DNA of 64,000 bases, taken from the NCBI GenBank assembly GCA_902778165.1, contig CACYWQ010000001.1, forward strand, positions 333,116-397,115, read 5' to 3'. This stretch comes from an uncultured Lachnospiraceae bacterium. GTDB lineage: Bacteria; Bacillota; Clostridia; Lachnospirales; Lachnospiraceae. Position 1 is the stretch's first letter; each line of letters begins with the position of its first letter. Of this stretch, positions 1 through 7,832 are shown in pieces. The notes beneath the pieces are model-generated. The model was given only the letters and a program-made list of their open reading frames with translations. It did not search any database and was not told where the DNA came from. A program made the position numbers and the translations under genes.

Positions 1-717
1 GCCTCATATACTGCAAACTACAATGCTGAGGACCCTAAGATTAAGCTTAAGATTGACCATACATATCGCGTGGCGGATTTATGTGATAGGATTTCACAGA
101 CAGTTTCCGAAGTAAATAGCGATTTGTCGTGGCTGTCGGGAATGCTTCATGACATCGGTCGCTTTGAGCAAATCAGAAGATATAATACTTTTTCAGATGC
201 GGAATCAGTGGATCATGCTGTCTTAGGAGCCGATTTGTTATTCATGGATAATCTTATAGATGTGTTTGGTTCTTATAATGAGCATTGTAAAGATGTACTG
301 GAGACCGTAATCAGGAATCATAACAGATTTAAGATTGATGAAGGATTGTCGGATGAATACCAGGCATATTGTAAGATATTAAGGGATGCGGACAAGATTG
401 ATATTATACGTGTGAGTTATGATACCCCGCCAGAGGAGATATATAACGTATCATCTGAGGAATTGCGGCGAGCATCTGTAACAGAAGAGGTTAAGCAGGG
501 CTTTATAGAAAAGCGTGCAATACTGCGTTCTGTGCGACACACCCCTGTTGATATATTGGTTAGTCATATAAGCATGCTCCATGAATTGGAATATCCTATC
601 AGTATTAGAATTGTACGAGAACAGGGGTATCTCGCTAAACTGCTTGATTTTAAATCCGATAATCCCAATACCCAGGATTGGTTTGAGTATATGAGGGAGA
701 GTATGAGGGGTGTATGA
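1..717 (+). CDS. HD-domain phosphohydrolase, 5' end outside window
   Basis: The reading frame is open from base 1, so the gene starts before the window; a GTG at 70 lies inside the domain and is not the real start. The visible N-terminal part has a histidine at 58-60 followed by T-Y-R-V-A, then 'LHDIGRFE' with the His-Asp pair at 148-153, an R-N-H-N stretch near 313-324, and an Asp in 'RDADKID' at 385-387. This spacing is the H...HD...D metal site of HD-superfamily phosphohydrolases, which cleave phosphate esters of nucleotides, cyclic nucleotides or related compounds. The substrate cannot be told from sequence. The protein is small and lacks visible membrane segments, so it is probably cytosolic. 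The gene ends at TGA 715-717 and is followed by gene debris, not by an operon partner. Confidence 0.8.
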   Translation, partial: ASYTANYNAEDPKIKLKIDHTYRVADLCDRISQTVSEVNSDLSWLSGMLHDIGRFEQIRRYNTFSDAESVDHAVLGADLLFMDNLIDVFGSYNEHCKDVLETVIRNHNRFKIDEGLSDEYQAYCKILRDADKIDIIRVSYDTPPEEIYNVSSEELRRASVTEEVKQGFIEKRAILRSVRHTPVDILVSHISMLHELEYPISIRIVREQGYLAKLLDFKSDNPNTQDWFEYMRESMRGV

Positions 718-782
718 GAAGTTGATATAGATGGTTATTAGTTGGAGAAAGAATTCGGTATAGAGTTCCACGATTGTTAGGA

Positions 783-917
783 GATGAGGTAGTTGCGTCG
801 CTTATATGTTAAAGACGATCTTTAAACAGATATGGCTATCCTTATAAAACCATTGACGATACCTGTGATTAGATTATGAAGCAGGAAGAGAATTATAAAG
901 CAAATTATATAGATTGA
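783..917 (+). pseudogene. Decayed small protein remnant
   Basis: One forward frame reads as protein-like sequence (DEVVASLIC, then a stop, then RYGYPYKTIDDTCD, a stop, and IMKQEENYKANYID) broken by two in-frame stops at TAA 807-809 and TAG 870-872. The composition is that of a small helical protein, and a strong terminator follows 20 bases later, as expected for the end of a former gene. I do not recognise the family. The rest of 718-782 shows nothing I can support. Confidence 0.4.
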
Positions 918-937
918 GCTTAAAATACTTGTAAGTG

Positions 938-972
938 TGCGGGATGATAATAACCATCTTCCCGCATTTTTT
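938..972 (+). terminator. Rho-independent terminator
   Basis: A perfect 7-bp stem (TGCGGGA 938-944 with TCCCGCA 960-966) with a 15-base loop is followed directly by six T (967-972). It would end transcripts from the HD gene and the decayed gene in front of it. Confidence 0.75.
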
Positions 973-980
973 GTATAAAA

Positions 981-1147
981 ATGTATTTCAAAATACAAAA
1001 ACTGTTTAAGATGGCTTGTTTTTGGAGTACTTGAGAGAACTGTTTGTAATAATGGAGCGTATGACGGTGGATAAAGCAATTGATGAAGGGTTACTAGAAC
1101 ATAGAGTTTACCCCAAAGGGAAAGAGTGGAAAATGAGTAGAGCTTAA
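981..1147 (+). pseudogene. Possible frameshifted small gene
   Basis: An ATG at 981 opens a 17-codon frame (MYFKIQKLFKMACF...). If the frame shifts by one near 1022, protein-like sequence continues through LEYLRELFVIMERM and ends in GLLEHRVYPKGKEWKMSRA at TAA 1145-1147. The second half also has its own ATG at 1052 (31 codons). This looks like one broken gene, but the family is unknown and there is no good ribosome site. Bases 1148-1276 hold nothing I can identify. Confidence 0.25.
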
Positions 1148-1276
1148 TTGCACATCAAGGGGCTTATATATGTTCTAGACTTTAGGGAAGTTATTATACC
1201 AAATTTGATGAGAATCTACAGTATTAAGGAAGAGAATGAATAAAAGTTAACAATCAAAAATATGAGCAAACGATTG

Positions 1277-1305
1277 TTGACAGACATGTGTCCATGTGAT
1301 ATATT
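1277..1305 (+). promoter_or_regulatory. Sigma-A promoter of the DUF6076 gene, with inverted repeat
   Basis: TTGACA (1277-1282), a 17-base spacer and TATATT (1300-1305) form a near-consensus promoter 57 bases before the start of the DUF6076 gene. The spacer contains an inverted repeat ACATG-TGTC-CATGT (1284-1297), placed where a repressor would block RNA polymerase. The operator role is inference. Confidence 0.7.
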
Positions 1306-1361
1306 GTTATCAAGGAGTTTGGTGCAAGAATAATTGTTAACCAATATTTAGGAGAAGATTC

Positions 1362-2420
1362 ATGAATCCAAATGAAAAACAGGGGATACTACCTAGTTAT
1401 AATCTTTTTTTAGAATATGATGGAAAAGAGTATGTAGTGTTAAGAAGTAAGGCTCCAGTATATATGCTAGGAGAAATAGTATGTGAGTTAGAAAGGGCTA
1501 CGGATGATTTTAGTTGGCTCATAAAAATAATTATGGGCTGTAAGAATTCAAATGCCCCCGCATCCTATGAAAACATATTACAGGCATTGACAGAAATAGA
1601 TGACACTATTGACTACGCTTTTGGAGCAGCAAGCGGTGCCGTGCTCATGAACGTGCTTGCATCAAGGACTCAGATGATGTTGACATGTCTTGAATTACCG
1701 GATCAATATGACGTAAAAAGTAATTTTAAGGTAAAAGAATCTTCTGTAAAGAAAATACTTGGTAAAGGTGGTTTTAATTCGTTAGGAGCCGAAAACGTGG
1801 CACATGCATTGTTATCTGGGCTAGTGTTATCTGTTGACATGGTATCTCAGTTTCGCGAGCTAACAAGATTGGTTATGGATATACTTACAGAAGCTGATCT
1901 GGAGAATAGAGACACCGCTAAGATTAAGCATATATTATATGATAATGGCGATTTAATTGCAGCACAGCAAATTGACTACAGAATAATGAACATTGAGGAA
2001 AAACTAACTAGCGTATATGGAATTAAAGATATTATGTCAGTTTTGATGTTCGAACTTGCAAACTGTATTAACAATAATGTTTTAATAAAAAAATGCAACA
2101 ATTGTGGGTACCATTTTCCGATACATGGTCGACCGGATGTTATATACTGTTCGTTTAAGGCTCCTAATGGGGATGGAAAGACTTGTAAGGAGATAGGAGC
2201 ACAGGTCAAACGCGCGAATAAAGAAAAAAATGATGCTCTGACCAGTGAATATCGAAAGATATATCTGAGAAAGAAGATGCAGGTACGTCGTCATCCGGGT
2301 GAAGAAAAGTATCAAGTTATGCTATCAGAGTTCTTAGATGAAGGCAAAAAGTGGCAGGACGCAATCGGAGATGGTGTCAAAAGTGAAGAAGAGTACTTGT
2401 TATGGCTTAAGAGTATTTAA
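1362..2420 (+). CDS. DUF6076 family protein with C-terminal zinc site
   Basis: A 352-residue soluble protein that I assign to DUF6076, a family of unknown function frequent in Lachnospiraceae. The first 240 residues are mostly helical and have no motif I recognise. The C-terminal part has a Cys site (C245, C248, C263, C275; 'CNNCGYHF' then 'YCSF' and 'TCKE') followed by a basic, Lys/Arg-rich helical tail. This is like the CGNR-type zinc ribbon seen in DNA-binding regulators, so a nucleic-acid role is possible but unproven. The start at ATG 1362 follows AGGAGA at 1350-1355 with good spacing. It has its own strong promoter and stands alone, followed by a decayed nuclease fragment. Confidence 0.7.
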   Translation: MNPNEKQGILPSYNLFLEYDGKEYVVLRSKAPVYMLGEIVCELERATDDFSWLIKIIMGCKNSNAPASYENILQALTEIDDTIDYAFGAASGAVLMNVLASRTQMMLTCLELPDQYDVKSNFKVKESSVKKILGKGGFNSLGAENVAHALLSGLVLSVDMVSQFRELTRLVMDILTEADLENRDTAKIKHILYDNGDLIAAQQIDYRIMNIEEKLTSVYGIKDIMSVLMFELANCINNNVLIKKCNNCGYHFPIHGRPDVIYCSFKAPNGDGKTCKEIGAQVKRANKEKNDALTSEYRKIYLRKKMQVRRHPGEEKYQVMLSEFLDEGKKWQDAIGDGVKSEEEYLLWLKSI

Positions 2421-2577
2421 CATAGAGATACGCATGTCTGTTGGATGCAGATAAAGATGTTCACATACCTTTGGATTGGTATAAATCATACCTGTCAGAA
2501 GAGAGAATTTTGAACCTACAGTGAAAGATTCTTATCATAAGGTGCTATCAGATGATTGTAATTTGATTAGCTGGTGA
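2420..2577 (+). pseudogene. Broken copy of the TOPRIM gene 3' end
   Basis: Forward translation gives RYACLLDADKD..IPLDWYKS and then, after a frameshift and a loss of about 30 codons, PTVKDSYHKVLSDDC before a TGA at 2575-2577. The intact gene at 6621-7439 ends with RCACLLETDKDTLNPLGWYKS and later PIVEGFYHKVLSDDC, so the two clearly share ancestry. An in-frame stop precedes the fragment and another is inside. It is therefore a relic of a second TOPRIM-type gene. The following bases, 2578-2735, contain only a short open stretch and the ribosome site of the next gene. Confidence 0.8.
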
Positions 2578-2735
2578 TTTGATTACACTGAGTATTATGT
2601 GAAGAAAACATTAGGGTTTAGCGCTTGGTATCTGATCAATATAGTTATGTTGAAAAATGTAAGGCGTACATTTAAAAATAGAGATAAGTTAAAATAGAAA
2701 TATGAACATATCAGATTGAAGGAGTAGTAAACCAA

Positions 2736-4118
2736 TTGGGAAATTGTATTTTAGATAAAATTGTAGATGAGATATGGGGTAAGAAATCAAGTGTTTTTGT
2801 GATGCTATCTATCGTTATTATATTTGGCGCAGTATTATCATCTTCAATATACTCGCAGATGTCATTTTCTGATAATACAAATAATCCAGAATGTGTTTTG
2901 ACACGTACAGGTATATTTTTGCTGAGTGTCATGTGGATTTCTCTACTTGCTCTTTTTGTATGGTACTTGATATTTGTATTTAATCGTAATCATATACGTG
3001 GTGCAAAAAAAGGGTGTATCGGTATAATCATTTATTATGATTGTGAAAGTAAGTGTATATACAAGAATACAGTTCGAAGATTGGGAGAAGAGTTTAGAGC
3101 AAAGATACAAGATAACTTTGATATTATAGATGTTCCATACGGAATAGAAAGAACTAAGGTTAATAACAAAGAGAAGATAGTTGATTTTTTGATGAAAAGG
3201 AGAAGTATACTGTTGATAAATATCATGGTTAATTCTAATGAAGAGGAAAAACTTGTAAACTATGATATGCGTATTGAAGGCGCGATTATACATCCGACAT
3301 ATAGAGATAGTGTAGAGAAAGAGTTCCAAAAAGCCTTTACGCAAGTTGTAAACAATTTTCGCGATACCGTTTTTTCTTCGAAAGAAATGACAAGAAGTAT
3401 GCGCCTTACAGCAAAAGAGATGTCGATAGGATGTGAATATATTATAGGATTATCTTACTTTTTAAATGGTCAGTTATATTTGTCAGAACATATATGTGAT
3501 AATCTGGCAGAGAAACTGAAAGCAAATGAAAACATGTCACAAATGCTTGTGTCAGTCAATAGGATAAGATATGGAATTAATATGTATTTAGCTACAGTTC
3601 ATCTTGATAAATATCAGTTTAGTTGCAATGAAGATGATGAACTGAGAAAAATGAATGAATATCTGGAAAAGGCAAATACATGTTTTCGAAACACACCTGA
3701 GTATTGTATAAATAAAGCATATTATTATATTGCTTATGAAGATAATGTGTCAAAAGCAACAGAATTGATTAATATATGTAAACAAAAGAAGGGCGCTCCA
3801 TTAGTATGGAGATATAGTGATGCGTTTTTAAAGGCTTATTCAAATAGATCAATCGGAAGTATTTGGGCTGCATACAAATCTGCATTGAAGATTCCATATA
3901 ATACGCTGGATTTGACAGTTTATATTGAAAAAATGGCCGAAACCAGACCTGAAAAAGTAGGGTTGTATCTTGCCTTAGGAATTCTATATAAGGTTAATGA
4001 TGATTCACAGTTAGCATCAGAGTGTTTTGAGAAATATATTTCATGTTCTAAAGATTCTAATAACGTAAGAGATGTGCTACATAAGAAGGGATTATATTAC
4101 AATGGTGAGAGTTGTTGA
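2736..4118 (+). CDS. Two-TM membrane protein with helical-repeat cytosolic domain
   Basis: A 460-residue protein I cannot assign to a named family. It has two hydrophobic segments (about residues 19-37 and 59-82) and then a long soluble part. Residues 90-200 look like a mixed alpha/beta domain. From about 225 to the end, helices with paired aromatic and alanine positions (for example 'YLALGILYKVNDDSQLASECFEKY' region near 415-435) resemble tetratricopeptide repeats. The start is TTG 2736, supported by AAGGAG at 2719-2724; no upstream ATG fits. A plausible role is a membrane-tethered scaffold or sensor. Its place between a nuclease relic and an oxygenase gives no functional context. The AT-rich composition matches the accessory region. 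Confidence 0.6.
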   Translation: MGNCILDKIVDEIWGKKSSVFVMLSIVIIFGAVLSSSIYSQMSFSDNTNNPECVLTRTGIFLLSVMWISLLALFVWYLIFVFNRNHIRGAKKGCIGIIIYYDCESKCIYKNTVRRLGEEFRAKIQDNFDIIDVPYGIERTKVNNKEKIVDFLMKRRSILLINIMVNSNEEEKLVNYDMRIEGAIIHPTYRDSVEKEFQKAFTQVVNNFRDTVFSSKEMTRSMRLTAKEMSIGCEYIIGLSYFLNGQLYLSEHICDNLAEKLKANENMSQMLVSVNRIRYGINMYLATVHLDKYQFSCNEDDELRKMNEYLEKANTCFRNTPEYCINKAYYYIAYEDNVSKATELINICKQKKGAPLVWRYSDAFLKAYSNRSIGSIWAAYKSALKIPYNTLDLTVYIEKMAETRPEKVGLYLALGILYKVNDDSQLASECFEKYISCSKDSNNVRDVLHKKGLYYNGESC

Positions 4119-4191
4119 TTTTAGGATAAATATAACGTTGGCTTGAAAGAAACCAACATGGGTATGCTACTACATAGTGAGGAGGTAGAAG

Positions 4192-5154
4192 ATGATTAAC
4201 AACCAGTGGTACGCAGTACTGTCATCGAATGAAGTTAAGAAGGGTAAAGTGGTTGGTGCAAGGAGATTCGGTGATGATCTCATTTTTTTCAGGGATGAGA
4301 AAGGCGAGATTGGATGTATCACGAGCCTGTGTGCGCACAGGGGGGCGTCGTTAACCAAGGGTTGTGTGACGGATGGGCATGTCAGGTGTCCGTTTCACGG
4401 CATCGAGTATGATGTGACCGGCAAATGTGTTTATGTGCCGTCCGAGGGCAGGGCGTCGACTGCCGATTACAGCCGTTTCCATATGAAGCATTATGTGACT
4501 AAGGAGATAGGCGGGATAGTGTTCGCCTGGTATGGTGATGACGAGCCCGTGGGCGAGCCGGATGTATTCGATGTAGTTAAAGACCCATCTTTTACATATG
4601 ACCATATCAATGATACTTGGAATGTGCATTATTCCAGGGTCATAGAGAATCAGCTGGATGTGTCGCATCTGGCGTTTGTGCATCGCACGACGATTGGCAG
4701 AGGCGATAAGCGTCTGTGTAACGGGCCCAAGGTGGTGTGGCTTGATGATAATACTCTGCAGACCAGTGCAAATAATGAGGTCGATTCCGGTCAGACGCCG
4801 AAACCGGCGGATCAGTGCGAGATCAAGTCGACCAATCTGACGTTTAAATTTCCCAATATGTGGCTTAATCATGTGACGGATAAGATTATGATTTTGGCGT
4901 ATTTTGTTCCGGTGGATGATGAGCATTCGATAATAGCGCTTAGGTTCTATAACAGGATAACGGGGCTTAGGGCGATAGATAAGGCGATTGCGTGGCTTGG
5001 AAGCAGGGCGAATAAGATTGTTGAGAGGCAGGATAAGCGGATTGTGCAGACGCAGCTCCCGAAACGTTCACAACTTCGCATGAGCGAGAGCCTTGTCGCG
5101 GCGGATATACCGATTATTGAGTATCGGTCTAGGAGGGATAAGCTGCAGGGGTAG
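4192..5154 (+). CDS. Rieske-type ring-hydroxylating oxygenase, alpha-subunit-like
   Basis: A 320-residue enzyme with an N-terminal Rieske [2Fe-2S] domain: C47-x-H49 ('CAHRG') and C66-x2-H69 ('CPFHG'). The C-terminal half carries the mononuclear iron motif N153-x2-D156-x2-H159-x4-H164 ('NQLDVSHLAFVH'). Family members use O2 and electrons from a partner reductase to hydroxylate or demethylate aromatic or terpenoid substrates; no reductase gene is nearby. The length fits the shorter single-component-type members. The start ATG 4192 follows GAGGAGG at 4180-4186. Base composition is visibly richer in G+C than the flanking genes, which suggests separate acquisition. An O2-dependent enzyme is odd next to anaerobe genes. 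A decayed copy of its first codons lies at 7891-7941. Confidence 0.88.
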   Translation: MINNQWYAVLSSNEVKKGKVVGARRFGDDLIFFRDEKGEIGCITSLCAHRGASLTKGCVTDGHVRCPFHGIEYDVTGKCVYVPSEGRASTADYSRFHMKHYVTKEIGGIVFAWYGDDEPVGEPDVFDVVKDPSFTYDHINDTWNVHYSRVIENQLDVSHLAFVHRTTIGRGDKRLCNGPKVVWLDDNTLQTSANNEVDSGQTPKPADQCEIKSTNLTFKFPNMWLNHVTDKIMILAYFVPVDDEHSIIALRFYNRITGLRAIDKAIAWLGSRANKIVERQDKRIVQTQLPKRSQLRMSESLVAADIPIIEYRSRRDKLQG

Positions 5155-5164
5155 ATTGTTTGGA

Positions 5165-5228
5165 GCGGGCGCAGGTGCGACGACTTTATTACTGCGGTTG
5201 CCTTAGGAGGTTCGGCGACCGAGCCCGC
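5165..5228. repeat. G+C-rich hairpins downstream of the oxygenase gene
   Basis: Two nested inverted repeats follow the stop codon: GCGGGC 5165-5170 with GCCCGC 5223-5228, and CGGTTGCC 5195-5202 with GGCGACCG 5214-5221 (one mismatch). No T-run follows, so it is not a standard terminator. It may be mRNA-end structure or part of the larger structured region that follows. Confidence 0.4.
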
Positions 5229-5261
5229 GGTGAGATAAATAGAGTGCAGAGCAATCGTGTG

Positions 5262-5394
5262 CTTAATTCGGGCTTGATTATGTTTTTTAATATCCCGAGG
5301 CATTTGTCAAGGCTGCCGCGAAGCGGCACCGCGTAGTGGATGCGGCCTTGACGAATTCCTCGGGATAATCTATATTTCGCAAAGCCGAATTAAG
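5262..5394. repeat. Nested palindrome with three-way junction, copy 1
   Basis: Outer arms CTTAATTCGGGCTT (5262-5275) and AAAGCCGAATTAAG (5381-5394) enclose a second stem of about 22 bp (5292-5313 with 5345-5366). Its tip holds two abutting small hairpins: TGCCGC-GAA-GCGGCA (5314-5328) and CCGC-GTA-GTGG (5329-5339). A second element with the same layout but different stem sequence lies at 17322-17464. The element sits alone between two genes of the same strand. It could be a non-coding RNA, a small palindromic mobile element or a protein-binding cruciform; I do not recognise a described family. Confidence 0.75.
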
Positions 5395-5465
5395 TATATA
5401 TACATCATATTACAGAGGTTAAATGTTATGACCAAACAATTGCCGTATTTTTTTTACGGAAAATG

Positions 5466-5494
5466 TTGACAATCGAGTAATAATCTGACATAGT
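5466..5494 (+). promoter_or_regulatory. Promoter of the ATPase/TOPRIM operon
   Basis: TTGACA (5466-5471), a 17-base spacer and CATAGT (5489-5494, four of six matches) lie 27 bases before the ATPase start. A small hairpin with a T-rich loop (CCGTA at about 5443, TACGG at about 5456) lies just upstream and may insulate the operon from read-through. Confidence 0.6.
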
Positions 5495-5520
5495 GAGGTT
5501 AGAGATGGAGGATATCTTAT

Positions 5521-6624
5521 ATGTTAAAGAGATTTACTGTGGAGAATTTTAAATCGTTTGAAGATAGAATTGTTTTTGACTTGGAATCACGGAACAATTA
5601 TGAGTTTAATTCGGATGTAGTGAAGAATGGTATTGTTAATAAGGGCATTATATATGGATTTAACGGATCCGGTAAGAGCAATCTTGGACGTGCTATCTTT
5701 GATATTATCATAATGCTTACGGATAAGAATAAAGCTATTGATGAATATTATCCTTATCGAAACCTTAATACCGATCTTTCTATATCGGTGAGTTTTGAAT
5801 ATGTATTTGAATTTGACGGTTCGGAGCTTGTGTATAAATATAGCAAGGATGATGTTGACAGTTTGGTTGATGAGGTGCTTGAGATAGATGGAAAAGAATA
5901 TATTAAGTATGATTTCTTTAAACAAGATGGCTTTGTACGGTTGAAGGGAGCGGAGAATCTTAGCATCAATGATCCGGACAGTGAGATATCAAGAGTAAAA
6001 TATGTTAGAAGTAACAGTATTCTTGAGAACACTCATGAAAATGGAGTATTTAAGAGTTTTATTCAGTTTGTAGATAATATGCTTATGTTCTATTCGTTAG
6101 ATAATAACAGATACCGAGGATTTAGAAGCGGGGTTAGTAAGATAGCTGCAGAAATAATTAAACAGGATAAAACAGAAGATTTTGAAGGATTTCTTCGTGA
6201 GAATAATATAGATATGAGCATAGAATCTGCTGAGGTGAATGGTGATTTGATTCTCTATGCGAATTATAAGAATTCAAAAGTTGATTTCTTTTCGGTTGCG
6301 TCTAAAGGAACTATAGCGCTAACATTGTTTTATTATTGGTACCTACAGATGAATAAAGCTTCTTTCGTATTTATGGATGAGTTTGATGCCTTTTATCATT
6401 TTGAATTGTCAGAAGCGATTGTTAATAGATTAAAAGAACTAGCTGATACACAAATAATTTTTACAACTCATAATACAGATTTACTTAGTAACGATTTGAT
6501 GCGTCCTGATTGCTATTTCTGGTTAGATGGTGGAAAAATAAAAGCATTGAGTGAACTGACAGAGAAAGAACTACGTAAGGCACATAACCTACAGAAGATT
6601 TTTAAGGCTGGGGGATTTAGATGA
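5521..6624 (+). CDS. AAA/ABC-type ATPase of a two-gene defence module
   Basis: A 367-residue ATPase of the RecF/OLD/AAA_21 type. It opens with the typical 'FTVENFKSF' strand, has a Walker A at residues 46-53 (GFNGSGKS), a short signature 'SKGT' at 261-264, a Walker B with D286-E287 ('FMDEFD') and the switch histidine H317 ('TTHNTD'). There is no TOPRIM domain in this chain; that function is on the next gene, which overlaps by 4 bases (ATGA). This split layout is known from AbiL (RloA/RloB-like), PARIS (AriA/AriB) and related anti-phage systems, in which the ATPase senses infection and controls the nuclease partner. GGAGG at 5507-5511 fixes the ATG start. The exact system type is an inference. 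Confidence 0.8.
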   Translation: MLKRFTVENFKSFEDRIVFDLESRNNYEFNSDVVKNGIVNKGIIYGFNGSGKSNLGRAIFDIIIMLTDKNKAIDEYYPYRNLNTDLSISVSFEYVFEFDGSELVYKYSKDDVDSLVDEVLEIDGKEYIKYDFFKQDGFVRLKGAENLSINDPDSEISRVKYVRSNSILENTHENGVFKSFIQFVDNMLMFYSLDNNRYRGFRSGVSKIAAEIIKQDKTEDFEGFLRENNIDMSIESAEVNGDLILYANYKNSKVDFFSVASKGTIALTLFYYWYLQMNKASFVFMDEFDAFYHFELSEAIVNRLKELADTQIIFTTHNTDLLSNDLMRPDCYFWLDGGKIKALSELTEKELRKAHNLQKIFKAGGFR

Positions 6625-7439
6625 ATGGGTACGTTGCAATAATATACGAGGGGGATAAAACAGAAGTAAACTATTGGAATAGTCTATGGAAGACATTCTT
6701 TCATAATGACAAGGCTTGCTTTATAAGTTTCCCAGCGGGTGAAAATATATACATGCTTTGGAAGCAATTAAAGGACGATGATTTTAACTCTGACATTATA
6801 GAGGTAGTTAGGGAATATAAGCCTGAAGCAGCAGGTATACTTGGAGATTTAACAAGAGAAGATTTTCAGGAAGTATATTTGTTCTTTGATTATGATCCGC
6901 ACAACAATAATCTCAGTAAAGATGACTGTCAATCAGAGAAGGATGTACTGCGCGTAATGTTGCGCGATTTTGATAACGAGACGGAGAATGGCAAACTATA
7001 TATAAGTTATCCTATGAGTGAGGCTTTGCGTGATTATAATCCGTGGAAATGTAAGGCGTTCTCGAAATGTTTCATAAATGTCGAAGAAATAGCGAGTTAT
7101 AAGGAAATCTCTGGATTTGGTAATCCAAATGCAGATTATAGAAAATACGACATAGAAGTATGGGAAATGCTGTTGGTGATTTTCTTAAAGAGATGTGCTT
7201 GCTTATTGGAAACAGACAAAGATACTCTCAATCCATTGGGTTGGTACAAATCACAGGTATCTGCAGAACGGATATATGATAAAGAATCTGATTTGTATAC
7301 GAACCAAGGAAAGGTCTTTCCATTAAGTGCCTTCCCGGAATTCATTCTTGAATATTTCAAGAAAGATAAATTCGAGCCTATAGTGGAAGGTTTCTATCAC
7401 AAGGTGTTATCTGATGATTGTGATATGACAAGAGGCTGA
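6621..7439 (+). CDS. TOPRIM-like (RloB/OLD-type) nuclease partner
   Basis: A 272-residue protein whose first strand ends in E10-G-x2-T-E15 ('IYEGDKTE') and which has an acidic pair D90-x-D92 ('FFDYDP') after a hydrophobic strand. This E...DxD arrangement is that of TOPRIM nucleases of the RloB, AriB and OLD groups, which bind Mg2+ and cut DNA or tRNA. The C-terminal 150 residues are helical and not assigned. It is translationally coupled to the ATPase (4-base overlap) and should act with it as effector. A decayed relative of its 3' end lies at 2420-2577, so the locus once held two such genes. It is longer than typical RloB proteins (about 200-220 residues). Confidence 0.7.
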   Translation: MNGYVAIIYEGDKTEVNYWNSLWKTFFHNDKACFISFPAGENIYMLWKQLKDDDFNSDIIEVVREYKPEAAGILGDLTREDFQEVYLFFDYDPHNNNLSKDDCQSEKDVLRVMLRDFDNETENGKLYISYPMSEALRDYNPWKCKAFSKCFINVEEIASYKEISGFGNPNADYRKYDIEVWEMLLVIFLKRCACLLETDKDTLNPLGWYKSQVSAERIYDKESDLYTNQGKVFPLSAFPEFILEYFKKDKFEPIVEGFYHKVLSDDCDMTRG

Positions 7440-7541
7440 TAACAATCCGCGTTTTTTGAAGTGTATGTTGGGGTTTATGAGAGAATGTTGACCTAGAGAA
7501 GTGGTTAGTAGGTGTATGGTTTGAGTGGAGGAGAATAGTAT

Positions 7542-7784
7542 ATGTATTATAATCAATATCCATATAGCATATTTAATCAAAGCATGTTGGCAACCTATTC
7601 GACAATATTAGTAGAGCAGCAAAGAGAATTACAACATGAAGCAGAACAAGAAGATAATATCTTGAAAATGCGTAGGGCAATTGCAGATTATTGTGATGCT
7701 GCGAAGAAAGTAACGCCTGATTATCATGAATCTGCGATGTGGAACTGTTTGGAAGAAATTGTTGGTCAGATGATGAAGGGGTAA
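7542..7784 (+). CDS. Small helical hypothetical protein
   Basis: An 80-residue protein with a Tyr/Gln-rich N-terminus and a charged helix ('EQQRELQHEAEQEDNIL') followed by 'MRRAIADYCDAAKKV'. It is probably a real gene: GGAGGAGA at 7527-7534 is well placed before ATG 7542 and the composition is protein-like. I do not recognise a family. It lies 102 bases after the TOPRIM gene on the same strand and could be a third member of the defence module or independent. No membrane segment is visible. Confidence 0.55.
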   Translation: MYYNQYPYSIFNQSMLATYSTILVEQQRELQHEAEQEDNILKMRRAIADYCDAAKKVTPDYHESAMWNCLEEIVGQMMKG

Positions 7785-7832
7785 CGGTTTAATCGGTTGT
7801 TTTGCGATATCAGGAATAATGTCAGTATAGAT

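Noticed and set aside
4351-4926. A 191-codon minus-strand open frame
   Set aside because: It is antisense to the Rieske gene, whose metal-binding motifs fix the true strand.
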